Assembly: GCA_949752745.1 (NCBI GenBank)
Contig: OX457025.1
Location: 48,845,601-48,909,600 of the forward strand
Length of the DNA: 64,000 nucleotides
Source: Protula sp. h YS-2021
Taxonomy: Eukaryota; Annelida; Polychaeta; Sabellida; Serpulidae
Direction of reading: 5' to 3'
Shown here: positions 33,472 to 45,539 of the stretch, piece by piece
Position numbering within the stretch: position 1 is the stretch's first letter
How the letters are laid out: every line of letters begins with the position of its first letter
Translations under genes and position numbers: made by a program
Notes under the pieces: model-generated
Databases searched by the model: none
Told to the model about the DNA's origin: nothing
The model's input: only the letters and a program-made list of their open reading frames with translations

Positions 33472-34004
33472 TGGAATCCACCACATTTGATCTAGCGACA
33501 TTAGATGTAAATCTGCAGGGTACGACAATTGGTCAAGATTTCTCTTCTTTTTTTTACTGAAAGAGAAAAATAAAGCAATTGAAGTTTTCATCTTCTTATT
33601 CGCCTTCTATGCCAATATATTCGCCTTACATACAATCACCAATAGGCCAGGGACACGCCATCCTTACCCGGATAAGTCTAGCACAACAGGTGGAGATCAT
33701 GTCCAAGTAAAAGCACCTTTGGCACTCTGGTCAGTTAGACTCCAGGTAGATACTCAGTGGCATTGGTGGAACTTTGATGCAGCTTTGTTTGATGTTGAGT
33801 AGAAAATCCTATGAAGTTTCTGACTTTTTATTGAAATCTTGACTATTTTGCATCGTGGCATAGAAGGCGAATAAGAAGATGAAAACTGTTCCATTATTGT
33901 TCCAATAAAAAAAAAACGAAAAAATCTAAACCAATTGTCGTACCCTGCTGATTTAAATGAAATGTCGCTAGATCAAATGTCGTTAGATCAAATGTTGGGA
34001 TACC
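33472..34004. mobile_element. 533-bp near-palindromic MITE related to the 30651-33137 element
   Basis: Arms GGAATCCACCACATTTGATC, TAGCGACATT...CAGGGTACGACAATTGG are mirrored at 33920-34004. Inversion continues inward (TTCATCTTCTTATTCGCCTT, CTATGCCA at 33587 versus its complement at 33858), so each arm is well over 100 bp. It shares the 'ATCTAGCGACA' and 'GGTACGACAATT' blocks with the larger element and is likely a non-autonomous relative. Confidence 0.75.
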
Positions 34005-34262
34005 ATTTCGGTACTCCAAATTCCTACACTGTTTGGAACCAAACAGAAAACTAGAGCCTCAGTAAGGCAGGATCCCCGTGAAGCAGTAAAAGTAAAGTGC
34101 ATGAAAAAGTTTTTTGACAGCTTTCCTCACATGAATATTTGGGAAATTTTCAAAGTAGCAACTTGAATTTATATATTTTTCACAATCCAGTGCTTAATAT
34201 TCCCTGATTTACCCTCAAGCCCTTCTATGAGAAGTCGGCCGGACAAAACATCGTCTCACGGC

Positions 34263-35225
34263 CAGGGCTGGTAAAAATTTCGAAATTTTAAAAAATTTCA
34301 TGAAATTTGAAATTTTTGAAATATTTCAGAAATATTGAAATTTTTGAAATATTTCAATGCACATTAGAAAAACACAGTTCCAGACTATGTGTAATATCTG
34401 TTCGTTTAATTTAACAAATACCACCGTAAAAATGTATAGACAGATAAAATGACAGAAGCGAATACCGGCTAAACGCATAAATCGGTTGATTGCATAAAAT
34501 TATGTATTTTTAACGGGATAATTGCATGCCGCTTTATCGTAAACCGGATAAAGGCAAAGCTTTTTCTCGTTTAAATGGGGAAACACCGCTTAATTGCAGA
34601 ATTAAGGGTGACTATTCAAACAGTGCTAAACTTGAAGCAAACTCGGGCGTGAGTTGCTACCATTTTGTTTAGCTAACATATTGTCTGCTATATTGTGTAC
34701 ATATCCGACCTCTTTCCCCTGTGCCGTTAACAGTGCGCCCCCTTTCAGCAGTTACTATAAACTCCCCTGCCTCTCTCCCCACCCCTTAGAAACAGCAACT
34801 GCTAGCTTTGCTACTCAAAAGTCATAGACCACGCAGGATTTCTGTGGCTGCTTTCAGCAGTTACTATAAACTCCCCTGCCTCTCTCCCCACCCCTTAGAA
34901 ACACCCGCTCAGATACCCGGAGTAGATGTGTCAACGGTGCTTTAGGCCAGCAACTGCTAGCTTTGCTACTCAAAAGTCATAGACCACGCAGGATTTCTGT
35001 GGCTGCATTGTTTACTGATAGAGTTATGCCAACGCAGTGTATTAACTGACAACTAAAGATAAATGTCCATGGATAGGTATCCGTCAGTATTTGGTATTCT
35101 TCATGTCAAATTTATTTCTTATTTCAAAATTTCAAAACATGTGAAATTTTTGAAATTTTTACAGTGAAATATTTCATGAAATATTTCAAGAAATATTTCA
35201 TTCGAAACATTTCATACCAGCCCTG
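34263..35225. mobile_element. Non-autonomous hAT element, 963 bp, perfect 8-bp target duplication
   Basis: Termini CAGGGCTGGTAAAAATTTCG and ...ATTTCATACCAGCCCTG, flanked by CTCACGGC on both sides (34255-34262, 35226-35233). Subterminal regions are dense in GAAATATTTC words on both ends, probable transposase-binding or foldback motifs. The interior holds two interleaved direct repeats (CAGTTACTATAAACTCCCCT near 34748 and 34859; CAACTGCTAGCTTTGCTACT near 34795 and 34951). No transposase ORF. Confidence 0.9.
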
Positions 35226-35239
35226 CTCACGGCTAAGTT

Positions 35240-35440
35240 CAAGCCAAAAATTCACCATTTTTGACAATTTTCCACGACGTCAATTTTTGGCTGATTTTGA
35301 CAATAATGTCACGTTGCACATCTTCAATATATATATATATTCACCATACATGGTTTCAAGTTCCTATGACATACCCTTCTATGAGAAGTCGGATGGACGG
35401 ACCAGCTCAAAACTATATCCCTCCGTTTCACGGGGGATAA
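35240..35440 (+). mobile_element. Pearl/HINE-like right end
   Basis: GTCACGTTGCACATCTTCAA, (AT)n, TTCACCATACATGG, GTCGGATGGACGGACCAGCT, then TATCCCTCCGTTTCACGGGG GATAA. The hAT element above inserted just upstream of it. Confidence 0.6.
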
Positions 35441-35502
35441 TTACTTCTTTTCCAGCCTTTACAGCATCAACATGTCCTCCGAGAAGTTCTAGTTAGTTTA
35501 AT

Positions 35503-35546
35503 GAGTGAGTGAGTGAGTGAGTGAGTTAGTGAGTGAGTGAGTTAGT
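35503..35546 (+). repeat. (GTGA)n microsatellite
   Basis: About eleven GAGT/GTGA units with two GTTA interruptions. Confidence 0.9.
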
Positions 35547-35604
35547 TGATGTAGAAGTGCTAAAGCCGTAGACCTGTTTGATCGAAAGCCACTTTGATTT
35601 TTTC

Positions 35605-35859
35605 TCAATACATAAATTTAGCCAAACGATCATCAAGAAGTTTCTCCAGAATCTTAGGCAATTGATGTAACAATGAAACCGGTATATAATTATGAAATTT
35701 AGACTTCTTTCCAGATTTAAGCAGTTCTGTAAGGTTTTTCATATCATTAGGAAACACACTAGCTGTAAAAGACAAATTGCAAACTTGAGAAGTGTGTATA
35801 GCCCACATATTCCCCACAGGCGCACCATCAGTTAAACACGGCCATAAACAGTCAATCAA
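35605..35859 (-). pseudogene. LINE reverse-transcriptase fragment
   Basis: An 84-codon frame with VCNLSFTASVFPNDMKN, LKSGKKSKFHNYIPVSLLHQ and LPKILEKLLDDRLAKFM: the RT finger/palm region (motifs 1-2) of a CR1/Jockey-type LINE, comparable to the LINE at 47-50 kb. No catalytic YADD region nearby; 5'- and 3'-truncated. Confidence 0.7.
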
Positions 35860-35927
35860 GAGCTGAAATTTTCCAAGTCCAGTTGGTGCATTTTCCTTGT
35901 ACGAACCTGGCCCATTTACAATACCAA

Positions 35928-36575
35928 TCTGTGTTTGTTCCCATAGAAGCTACATACCAAGTTTCATGAAAATCCTTGCAGGAGTTTTTAAGTTATCGTG
36001 TTAACAAGATGACAGACCGACAGACCGACCGACCGACACGCGGTCGATCGCATATATACCCCCTGTGGGGAATAAAAAAGAGATAGGACAGAGGAGAACT
36101 CTCATTACCTCGTAGTGATGGGGGGTGGTAGGCTGGGGAGTTAAGGTGGTGCGAATCTTGCGAAAATTCGCCAAGTTTATTAAAATCCCTGCAGTTGTTC
36201 TTGAGATATCGTGTCAACAAACTCATTCCGATGCTGAATAACCTCCAGGATTTGGTAAATTTCAAAGTGCATTTGGCTCTTTTTCCTTGAGCCAACCTAA
36301 CCCATTGACAATACCGATCCTTGTTAGTGCCCACAGAAGATACACACCAAGTTTCATTAAAATCCTTGCAGTTGTTCTTGAGATCAGCTGGTCCATTTTC
36401 CTCAGACAAACCTAGCCCATTTACAATACCGATCTGTGTTTGTTCCCATAGAAGCTACATACCAAGTTGCAGGAGTTTTTATGTTATCGTGTTAACAAGC
36501 TCTTGATGACAGACCGACAGACCGAACGACACACGGTCGATCGCATATATTCCCCCTGTGGGGAATAAACAATGT
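35928..36575 (+). mobile_element. Tandem pearl/HINE-like copies
   Basis: TTTGTTCCCATAGAAGCTAC, ATACCAAGTTTCATGAAAAT, then ACAGACCGACAGACCGACCG and ACACGGTCGATCGCATATA, CCCCCTGTGGGGAATAAA. This block occurs at 35935-36077 and 36438-36570, with core-only copies between (near 36330). It ends in a short CCCC..GGGG hairpin. Confidence 0.6.
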
Positions 36576-37540
36576 GAATGGCTGAACAATTCGTGTGAAA
36601 ATTGTCATTATAATGCACATGGCGACAACTTCACAGTTACGTGACTCTTACCTTTAAACGAATCAACTAAGTCAAGTAATTTTTTTCTCATCTGCATTTA
36701 TAGGGAACACAGTACTTTCGTTTTTATTTTGTAAATACTCGAAAATGCCACCGTCACAAACTGCATAAATATTTTTGGACAAACTAGGACCCGTTTTCGT
36801 AGAAAAACAAGCATTAATTCTGTCATCAATGTCAATTCTCCTGATGACAGTTTGCCGTCTGAACTATAACCCTGTCTTGAAGGGTAGAGCGCTGTTGTTT
36901 TCTTTTGGGTGTGCAATTTAATATTGTCATACTGTTTCTCTAACAAGCTTGAGAAGTAGTCCCTTTTACAATATTTTAGAATATTAATAGGATTACGTTT
37001 GTTTCACCAATGTTTGAATTTACTCTCATTTTTTGCCAGTATCCTGACTAAACACTCGCTTTGGGGAACTGAACGGTACCTCTTTGAATATCTATAGTAA
37101 AACCTCTATATTATGAACATTCTTGGGACCGAGCAAAATGTTCACTATATCGAAGTGTTCACCAATGGCAGGTTCAAGATTTTCCTAAGTCAGAAGGTGA
37201 TTTTTTTAGATTCGAAAAAAAACATCTGTTTATACTTCACACTTTAATAATATAAAAGTTACAGTGCGACCGAAATTAATACGAAAAAATAATAATATTC
37301 ACACAATTCTTGTCCATTGTTCATAGTGCGTGTAAATCATTTACACAGGGGTACTTTTGGGAGAGAATAAGTTCGCAACACAGGTTTGTTTTTTTTATAT
37401 CGCCCTTGATAAAGATTCATCTCAACGATAAGCGACTCCATGTTCACTACAGCATTGAGAACACAATTGTCTGCTATTGTGAGCCTTTTACTCTGTGTTT
37501 CGTTTTGTAATCTGGTGTTATGACGTATTTGTATTTAAAT
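36576..37540. other. Mostly featureless; pogo-like terminus at 37097
   Basis: TAGTAAAACCTCTATATTAT, GAACATTCTTGGGACCGAG resembles the ends of pogo/Tigger-type Tc1-mariner elements, but no partner end was found. Otherwise nothing recognised. Confidence 0.3.
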
Positions 37541-37546
37541 GAAGAT

Positions 37547-38000
37547 ACGACTTTGATTTTGTATTTTTGACCAATGTGACTGATCAGCATTGCGTATATT
37601 CTGACGATATTCACACGCCAGTCATTCAAGCAGGGGCATGAAGCGCTGCCGCAGTCCTGAAATGAGAGAGCGTGAGGAAGGGGAGGGAGGACAGGCCATC
37701 CAGCCTCGTTAACACTGGTAGAGTTACTTTACCGTTACAACTGTCAGAGGGCATTCACCTTTAAGATACATAGTCACGATACGACTTTGATTTTGTATTT
37801 TTACCAATGTGAACTTGCCAGTACCAGTACTCACACGTTAGTCATTCAAGCAAAGCCCAACAGCACGGCCGCATTCAGAGCCGCGGTAAGATGCGGAGGA
37901 GGTGAGTGGGGGGGGGGGGGGGGGGTTAAGCAACTCAGCCTCGTTAACACTGTGGCACGGAGTTATTTTATAGTTACCACGGTTAGAACTAAGAGTGTGG
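37547..38000. repeat. Tandem duplication of about 228 bp (two copies)
   Basis: ATACGACTTTGATTTTGTAT recurs at 37548 and 37776, and AGCCTCGTTAACACTG recurs near 37702 and 37936. The second copy carries a G-run expansion at 37909-37925. 38000-38320 shows nothing else. Confidence 0.75.
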
Positions 38001-38319
38001 CGGTACGCCATTCTCGCGGTGCGGTTCGGTGCACTTCAATTATTCGGTTCGGTTCGGGTTTTTTCGGTGCGATTTTGCAAATTTTTTTTAAAATTTTGCC
38101 GAGGTGGTATAATATTTGTATTTAGCTAAATATTTATCGTATAACAGCCAATGTATTGTATAACAGTATTTTAGCTATGTCATTTGAAACAAAAACACCA
38201 GATTATAACATTTATAACGTTCAAATTGATAAAGTAAGATACTATTTTTTTAAATAACGCATCAGTCCTTTAATATTTATTCGGTGGTGTAGCGCCTGAA
38301 ACAGATCTCCCCAAATACT

Positions 38320-38410
38320 TAACAATGATTTTATTAGTCCCCAGCCGCCGCGTAGCGCGAAGCGGAGGACTGTAGTATTTGGATTTGTCCGTCCGTCGAT
38401 ACTCGAGGTA
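38320..38410 (-). mobile_element. Pearl/HINE-like right end, inverted
   Basis: Read on minus: CGACGGACGGACAAATCC, then CCTCCGCTTCGCGCTACGCG GCGGCTGGGGAC, i.e. a short (ACGG) run followed by a GC-rich hairpin. Confidence 0.45.
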
Positions 38411-38534
38411 CATGATTTTGTGTAATCTATATCTCGAAGACAGCTGCTATGCCTGTGCTAAAGTGTTCCCTACTATTTGTAGATTTTGCGTGCCGATATC
38501 TGCACCAGTTATGAATATTTAAAAATAGTTCAAC

Positions 38535-39125
38535 AAGCATGTCTAAGGACATGACCCAGCCGAGTTACCAAACAAGGAAAGAGAGAAAAACTCTGAAACG
38601 AAAACTGTTAGGCCAAAAAATGAAGAACTTTGTTTCTGAACGTAACTTTTTCATAATTTTAATACACAAAAACGAGTTTTCCTGGGTGGAAGCTACCCGA
38701 AAATTTAGGTTAGAGAGGTTGGGTGTTGACCGACATTTACACAATTTTACAAAATTTTTAAAATTCCACCATTTCGGCATTTTTTTTTTTTTTGGTCATT
38801 TGAGAAAAAAGCAAAGTCTATGTGGAGAAGCACCTAAGAAACTTTCGATTAAAATTTCATAACTATTTGAAAAAGACTGAGAGAAATGAATTGTTTGACA
38901 ATTCAGTTATTAACTACCAGTTATGCTAGTTTTTGCCAAACTTCAAAGTGCTGCCATTTCGGAATTTTTGGTGAAAAAAAATACTAGCCTGGTAGGCGAA
39001 CCCCTGGGGAACATCCCTGCGTAACACCTAAACGATTGGAGTAAAACTGTAGGAGGAGTAGCATTTTAAAAATGGGTTAAAATGGGCACAAAAAGTGCCG
39101 CCATTTTGTCAGTTTTTCGTCAAAG
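38535..39125 (+). mobile_element. Hairpin-ended element, copy 4 (3'-truncated)
   Basis: CAAGCATGTCTAAGGACATG then ACCCAGCCGAGTTACCAAAC, with the AAACTGTAGGAGGAGTAGCA monomer at 39045. The 3' hairpin is missing: the copy breaks at about 39121, next to the TIR element starting at 39150. Confidence 0.65.
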
Positions 39126-39149
39126 AGATTTGTTTTACATAAACAAAAT

Positions 39150-39490
39150 CACACTTTGGGTGTTTTGAATAAAATGCCTAAGAATTTTGAATTTCGACTG
39201 CGAGGGAACCGAGTAAAAAAATTAAAGAAATGATAGAAAATACAGAAGAAATATCGCAAAAACATCTCATACATTGAACATAAAAGAAATTGAAACTTGA
39301 AACAATTAGTTAAAACTTTCAATAATTTTTGAAACAGCACACGGGTTGTTAAAAACCCGATAGCCCTTTGGTGCAAGAGAAATTTGATATTTAGGCGAAA
39401 TCTCTCTATCATTTCTTTCATTTTTTACCCGGTTATTTTTATTCGAAACTCAGAATTTTTGCGCATTTTATTGGGAACGCCCAAACTGTG
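39150..39490. mobile_element. 341-bp MITE with about 95-bp inverted arms
   Basis: Ends CACACTTTGGGTGTTTTGAA and ...GAACGCCCAAACTGTG. The arms are complementary out to the AAAGAAATGATAGA core (39150-39240 versus 39400-39490) at roughly 75-80 % identity. No convincing target duplication. Confidence 0.7.
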
Positions 39491-39999
39491 ATCTGGCTTA
39501 TACAAGGAGGAGACAGTAATTGGGGCAAAATTATGGGTGTTTAATGCTTTTAGAGAAATATCCTTCAACTTACACGTGAACAAATATATACAACCGACAG
39601 AGGATGTCTAAACAAACATTGCTAATACAAAACACAGCAACTTCCCAGTATACGGGCATTAAAATACACAAAAGTATAAATTGTGTTTCTAAGGTAAACA
39701 ATAGACAAGTTTGGGACACAATATGTCTGCCTGAACATGAACCAGTCACAAACAGCGGTACAACCGATGTCCCAGAACCAAGATGGCGACGTCAACAAAT
39801 AAACAGCTGATTTATCTGGCTGGTTTTATTAACTTTTTCTTGAACAAAAAAAATAATACTTTCAATTTTATGTAGCAATATTATGATATACACTTTCCCA
39901 AGTATGTGGATCTGAGGATAAATAGTAGTAAAATGAGTAAAGCAGGTTTCAGCCTATCTGCGTCAAATGTCTCATTCTACTCTCCGTCCCATTCTACGG

Positions 40000-41625
40000 T
40001 TTGGGCCTTGTACTTATTAGCTCTAAGAAGCGGTGCGCTAAAAAGTTTCCAGGCACCGCTTCAAAGCCTCGCTATATAACGATGAGCAAGTCAACTACGC
40101 TCGCTTTGAGGCACCCCTGTGGCTACTTTGTGCGAGATTCAACAACCCATAAGTTTTTATTGGCATTTGCTAAAGGCCCCCAAAGTACAACGGTAATCAT
40201 ATACAACTTCTGTGTTACGCTTTCTTTAAAAGAAAACAATAGGAAATAACCCCAAATCTCCCGCAATAAATGACATTTATTTGCATACAGGCAGCATACT
40301 TTATTACGTGAAAAAGTAACAATATTTTTTTGCAATTACCCACTAAAAAACTTTTAAATTGATATTTCAAAAAGAACGTAAACATAAAAAGTCAAATATA
40401 GTGGGTGTACCAAATAAATTTATACGTAATTCTATCAACTATTTAATATATATTGTTCAAATAAACTATAACCCCTTTATTTAAATTTTCGGTCCCTTGA
40501 CTTTGGTCACGTGACATTTAAAGGCCAGAATGTAAACAAACATTTGACAGGTGGATGCGGAAGCTAACTTTTCTGCACTTTTATGAACAAATAAAAGATA
40601 TGCAGCTCGCTAAAAACTTTGCCTGTTTTACAAAAAGGGCATATTGGGCATGAACTTTCTGTATACGTTTGAATAATAGGGGCTGGTATGCAGGATTCGT
40701 GCGTCAGAACATATGAAATTGACCCATATTAGTGGAACAATGGAAGTCTTCGTAGCTCTGACACAGAGATATACGATATTATACAAGTCAGAGCTACTCG
40801 GAGCTATGTATTTGTTAGCTCCAAGAAGCGGTACTCTACGAAGTTTCCGAGCACCGCTTCAAAGCCTCGCTATATAACGATAAGCAAGTCAACTGCGCCT
40901 GCTCTGAGGCATCCCTGTGGCTACTTTATGCGCGATTCAACGACCCGTAAGTCTTTATTGGCATTTACTAAAAGCCCTCAAAGTACAACGGTAATCATAT
41001 ACAACTTCTGTGTTACGCTTTCTTTAAAAGAAAATAATACGGAAATAACCCAAAATCTCCCGCAATAATTGACATTTGTTTGTATACAGGGAGCATACTT
41101 TATTGCGTGAAATAGTAACAATAATTTTTTTGCAATTATCCACCAAAAAAACTTTTAAATTGATATTTCAAAAAGAACGTAAACATAAAAAGTCAAATAT
41201 TGTGGGTGTACAAAATAAATTTATACGTAATTCTGCGTCTATCAACTATTTAATATATATTTTACAAATAAACTATAACCCCTTTATTTAAATTTTCGGT
41301 CCCTTGACTTTAGTCACGTGACATTTAAAGGCCAGAAAGTAAACAAACATTTGACAGGTGGATGCGGAAGCTAACTTTTCTGCACTTTTATGAACTAATA
41401 AAAGATATACAGCTCACTAAAGATTGCGCCTGTTTCACAAAAAGGGCGTATTGGGCATCAACTTTCTGTAGATGTTTGAATAACAGGGGCTGGTATGCAG
41501 GATTCATGCCTCAGACGATATGAAATTGACCCCTATTAGTGGAACAATGGAAGGCTTCGTAGCTCTGACAGAGAGATATACGATGTTATACAAGTCAGAG
41601 CTACTCGGAGCTATGTATTTGTAAG
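40000..41625. repeat. Tandem duplication of an 800-805-bp unit
   Basis: AAGAAGCGGT...CACCGCTTCAAAGCCTCGC at 40025 and 40823, CAGTACAACGGTAATCATAT-type blocks, and the boundary phrase AGAGCTACTCGGAGCTATGT at 40792 and 41597. The copies differ by roughly 5-8 %. Each unit ends with a hairpin-capable GTAGCTCTGAC...GTCAGAGCTAC. Non-coding. Confidence 0.85.
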
Positions 41626-42481
41626 CCTGTTCGTGTTATTTATGTCCAAGTAACTACACTGCGGAATCAAGCTTGTCAGAACTGGCCGTGTCTGTGCTTA
41701 GCATACAAATTACATATATGATCAACGGTTAACACCTTGTTACTACAATTCTTCTAGCTACAGAGGCACTCGGGTCTAGGCCTCACACGCACATTTCCGG
41801 GCGATAATAAGTTATTGTGACTTTTCACAACACTTTTATGGTGTTAGCACCAAGTTATACTCATAACACAATTGCTGTTTGCAAAAACCAAAGTACCTCA
41901 AAAATATAGACATAAGTAAATATAAATATAGCAAGTGTGTACTTAAAAGGGGCCGCGTTTCTTTATGACATAGACCGTGTTTTATTGGACGTATCTGAAA
42001 AAAAATAATAAATCCAGATAATGTTTCGAAAATGTCCCAATAAAACACTTCAGATAATGTTTCGAGAATAAAAATGGCTGCCGGAGCTTTGGTGCTTTTC
42101 TCTCTAGTAGATAGCAACCCAAATTGCGAATTGCTATTGTCAATAATTGTATTTCTACTGTAAGTTGTCATATGTCAGTTCTGAATCGACGTAAGTAAAG
42201 CAAAACTCTTTCACTTTTGGGCGATAATGGCGTGCAGGTGCGCAGAAAAGGATTATGGGAAGATTATCTGAATGTAAGGCTCGATACACTTGAGAATGTT
42301 TCGAGACATTATCGAAAAACCAAGAATCATTATCTGATTTCCGAAACATTTTCGAAACATTATCCTTGCCCAATAAAACGCAGGTATAGATAGATTTGTT
42401 ACAGAAACTTGTTGTTCTTTCGGGGCTGAAAGTGACAGATGCACGTGCTTCCGGTCTGAGTTTGTTGGTACGTTGAATTAT

Positions 42482-43068
42482 GCCACATTCTCTTGGATCG
42501 TCTCGAAAAATCAAGAGGCTCTCGGAAAATCGATAGGTGTTCTCTTGGAGAAGTTCTCGTTATCTAGAGACAGTTTTTGTCTCGGAAAACTTCTCTCGAG
42601 AAGGTCAGATACAAGATGGCGGAAATGTAAACAAAGGCAATTCTACAACTTATTTGCAAAAATGCATGTGAAATATAGATATTTAAGAGTAGAAATTTAG
42701 GTCAAGGAAGACTTTAGACGTAATTGCACTAAGTATAGCGAAATACAAGAGGACCCAAAGGTTTAACCTCAATTACTATAGGTTGAGGTCTAATCTGTAA
42801 CACCGTTGGTACTGCTGAAGTGGTAGGGATGTTATTAGGTAAAACAGATCACATTTAAACCAATGCCCCAACAAACGATTGTCACAGGATATATTTCTGG
42901 GCATATGAATTAAATATTTATCTGAAATAAGCACAAAATAGCTAGATTTGTGTTTTTTATTTCTCGATTTTTTGAGACGTGTTCTTTTGGACGGTGTCTC
43001 TGGAGCTTCTCTGGTCTGTTTGGAGAGTGGATTCTCAGTTTTCTGAGAGAGGTCCAAAAGAATGTGGC
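42482..43068. mobile_element. MITE-like TIR element (587 bp)
   Basis: Ends GCCACATTCTCTTGGATCG and CGATCC-type complement ...GGTCCAAAAGAATGTGGC. The arms are also rich in CTCTC/GAGAG words (TCTCTCGAGAAGG; TTCTGAGAGAGG). The left arm is followed by an AAGATGGCGGAAATG stretch. No clear target duplication. Confidence 0.55.
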
Positions 43069-43173
43069 CTTACTTACCAACTCCGGCAAGTAATTGGCTA
43101 ACCTTGACCTTACAGCGGATGCCTCCAAAAGCAAGGCTATACTTTTTCTTACGTTTGTAGTATTTATGCCCTT

Positions 43174-43368
43174 CTGGAGCGGTTTTCTGCTCTGTCCTTA
43201 TATTTAAGGACGTCTTTATTCTTGAGATTAGATGGTTCATCCTTAATTTTTATCCTTATTTTTTAAAGACTTTGTTAAGTTTGAGGATGGAGCAGAATAG
43301 CTATTTTATCCTTACTTTTAAAAATAAGGAGGTCCTTAAAAATAAGGACAGAGCAAATACCACTCCTG
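43174..43368. mobile_element. 195-bp MITE
   Basis: Arms CTGGAGCGGTTTTCTGCTCT, GTCCTTATATTTAAGGAC versus the complement of GTCCTTAAAAATAAGGACAG, AGCAAATACCACTCCTG. Arms of about 50 bp, each with its own AAGGAC/GTCCTT palindrome. Confidence 0.75.
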
Positions 43369-43640
43369 GTCAAATATTGAGGTGCATTATATCACTTCAC
43401 TCCATTTTCTTCCCAGTTGGCTGTCAAACAAGTGATTTAATGGAATTGACAATGTTGACTCGTATTATCGCTCATTTTGAAGAAGCCTGTGAACAGATAC
43501 TCTGACAGGCCATTCTTTGGAGTAGTACATATGTTGTAAACAAACCGATGAATTTGCATATAGGGAGTCAAGTGCGCATGGGCGGGCCTTCGGTTGTTTA
43601 CTACATAAGTCAACCCGAACGAACACACGTAGATAGATAG

Positions 43641-44566
43641 TGTTGTAACCTTGCGGTTGATCACTACTTTATCGCCAACCGAAGGTTATTTGGAAAGGGG
43701 AGAGAGTGCAGTAGATGTGGGCTATAAATCCAACTAGTCGCCTTACGGCATAAACGAAGAAGATAACAGTTATCTAATTTATTTATTTCTCCATAAGAAC
43801 GAACAATATTTTACAATTAGCGTTGCAATTTAAACCCTACACGGAGCGTCATACGTCAGAGTTAATCTATCAACTACTAAGAATAAAACACAGACATCCA
43901 AACCCCCGAACTAACCAACTAGTAAACAACCCCCAGCCCGATGCCACCGACCAGGACAGGGAACCATCGAAACCCACATGCAATAGCCTGGCAGAGAAGT
44001 GGGGAGAAGGGACGACCTCAACGAGGATACTGTACACTTATCTGATCTCAGCGGAGACTTTAAAGTGTGCCCCTTATTCTCGCCTTGGTGGCTCAGCTTA
44101 GGCTGTTGTGATTTAGCTCCTCAGAGGGGAGTTTGGAGTGTCTTAGTTGGGTTTGCCCATTACACTCTGCTGAACTGCAGAATATCCCGAGTATTTATAT
44201 ACCTAAGTGACGTCATTCTGACGTAAACACAGCGGCGTAGGAATATCTTATTTATACATTTCTTTTAAAGCTGTCTATCAACATTAGTTATATTTCAAAC
44301 TTTATGTAATACATTTATAAATTCATTATCTATAATTTCAGTACAATCTATTTGCACAAAACATCATGAAACAGAGACGATAAGGCACTATTTTTTTGTA
44401 CCGCGTCACCGCCTCCAGTATCGAGTATACCACAACATGGAAGTATCTCCCAAAACTATGGCGGACATTGATTTTCTCTATTTGTGACCATTTCCCGTGC
44501 TCTAGAGGATCACGAACAAGTTTAAACATTTATCGATAAGTAAACAAACAAATCAAGGGTCTAACA
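43641..44566 (-). repeat. LTR copy 1 (3' LTR if element is on minus)
   Basis: Read on minus it begins TGTTAGACCC and ends GGTTACAACA (TG...CA). It is preceded on minus by the purine tract GAGGGGGATAG. Only about two base differences from copy 2 over 0.93 kb. Two ORF pairs repeated in both copies have no domain. Confidence 0.7.
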
Positions 44567-45449
44567 CTATCCCCCTCATAAAAAAGAGAGACCACAGGTC
44601 GAACGGATATTCTTAAACCTTAATAACAGGAATGCATCCACTTTCGACTGATTAACGCTTTCGGTTTTATAAAATACGCAAGAAGACAAATTCAAGAAGT
44701 TAATGCTGTTCAAATGTTAAATTTAATATATTGTGAAACATAAATGCCTTCGAAACACTTAACTTCCTTGTAACTATACACACGGACACACAACATGACA
44801 TCGTGAAGCATTTATGAGATAAAAATCACTTTTCGGGATGAAAGTTGAACCCGAACTCTGCTTTTCTTACTACTAAACTGGGCGGGCTCTGCAGACGCAC
44901 TACTTTCAGTACCGACCAATGAGAAGCTACAACTGTTTACTACGAACAGTTCATTCATAAAAAAACCGACACTACGGAAGAAACATTCTTCCGACATTTT
45001 CACGATAATAAAGCTAGAAAACCGAAATATTCAAGTATATACAGAACATATATTATACATGAAACATTGTTCGTGGATTTAAACTCAGAAGGACTGTAGA
45101 AAAGGACATATTAAACGAATAAATACACTCGTAGTGCACTCGTATGCAAAAACATAACTAGTGTATCGCCTTTCCACGAGTACACAGCACCTTATTGCCA
45201 AAGCAACCACAATGTACTTAATCCCAATACTGAATTAATTTAGCTGGGACAGTGCATAACGTACTTGATGTCAACACTTTAGTTTAGCACTTGAGAAACC
45301 GAGACTTTCTTGGCTAATATACACAGAAACACACTTGTCTTCTGACATTGGGAATTTACACCACAGCATATGCACTTCACTTTATTTATATGCAGAATAT
45401 ACCATTCTTGCGGATAGCTACCAGCACGCAAAAATCTAAACTTTTGAGT

Positions 45450-45539
45450 GCCCGTGCCGGGGGTCGAACCACCGAACTTCAGCACAGTAAAAATATAAAA
45501 CGTTAACCAGAACGAGACAACCACTATACGATCACGGCC
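45450..45539 (-). repeat. tRNA-like sequence (SINE head or tRNA pseudogene)
   Basis: GGCCGTG...CACGGGC form a 7-bp acceptor-like stem with one mismatch. The A box is GTATAGTGGTTGTC and the B box is GGTTCGACCCC. At 90 nt it is too long, with no pairing anticodon stem after CTGGTTAACG. Polymerase III-type promoter spacing suggests a tRNA-derived SINE or pseudogene inside the LTR interior. Confidence 0.5.

Noticed and set aside
43823..44226. Paired ORFs found identically at 43.8 and 46.2 kb as duplicated genes
   Set aside because: They lie in the two copies of the 0.93-kb LTR-like repeat, overlap each other, and have no domain.
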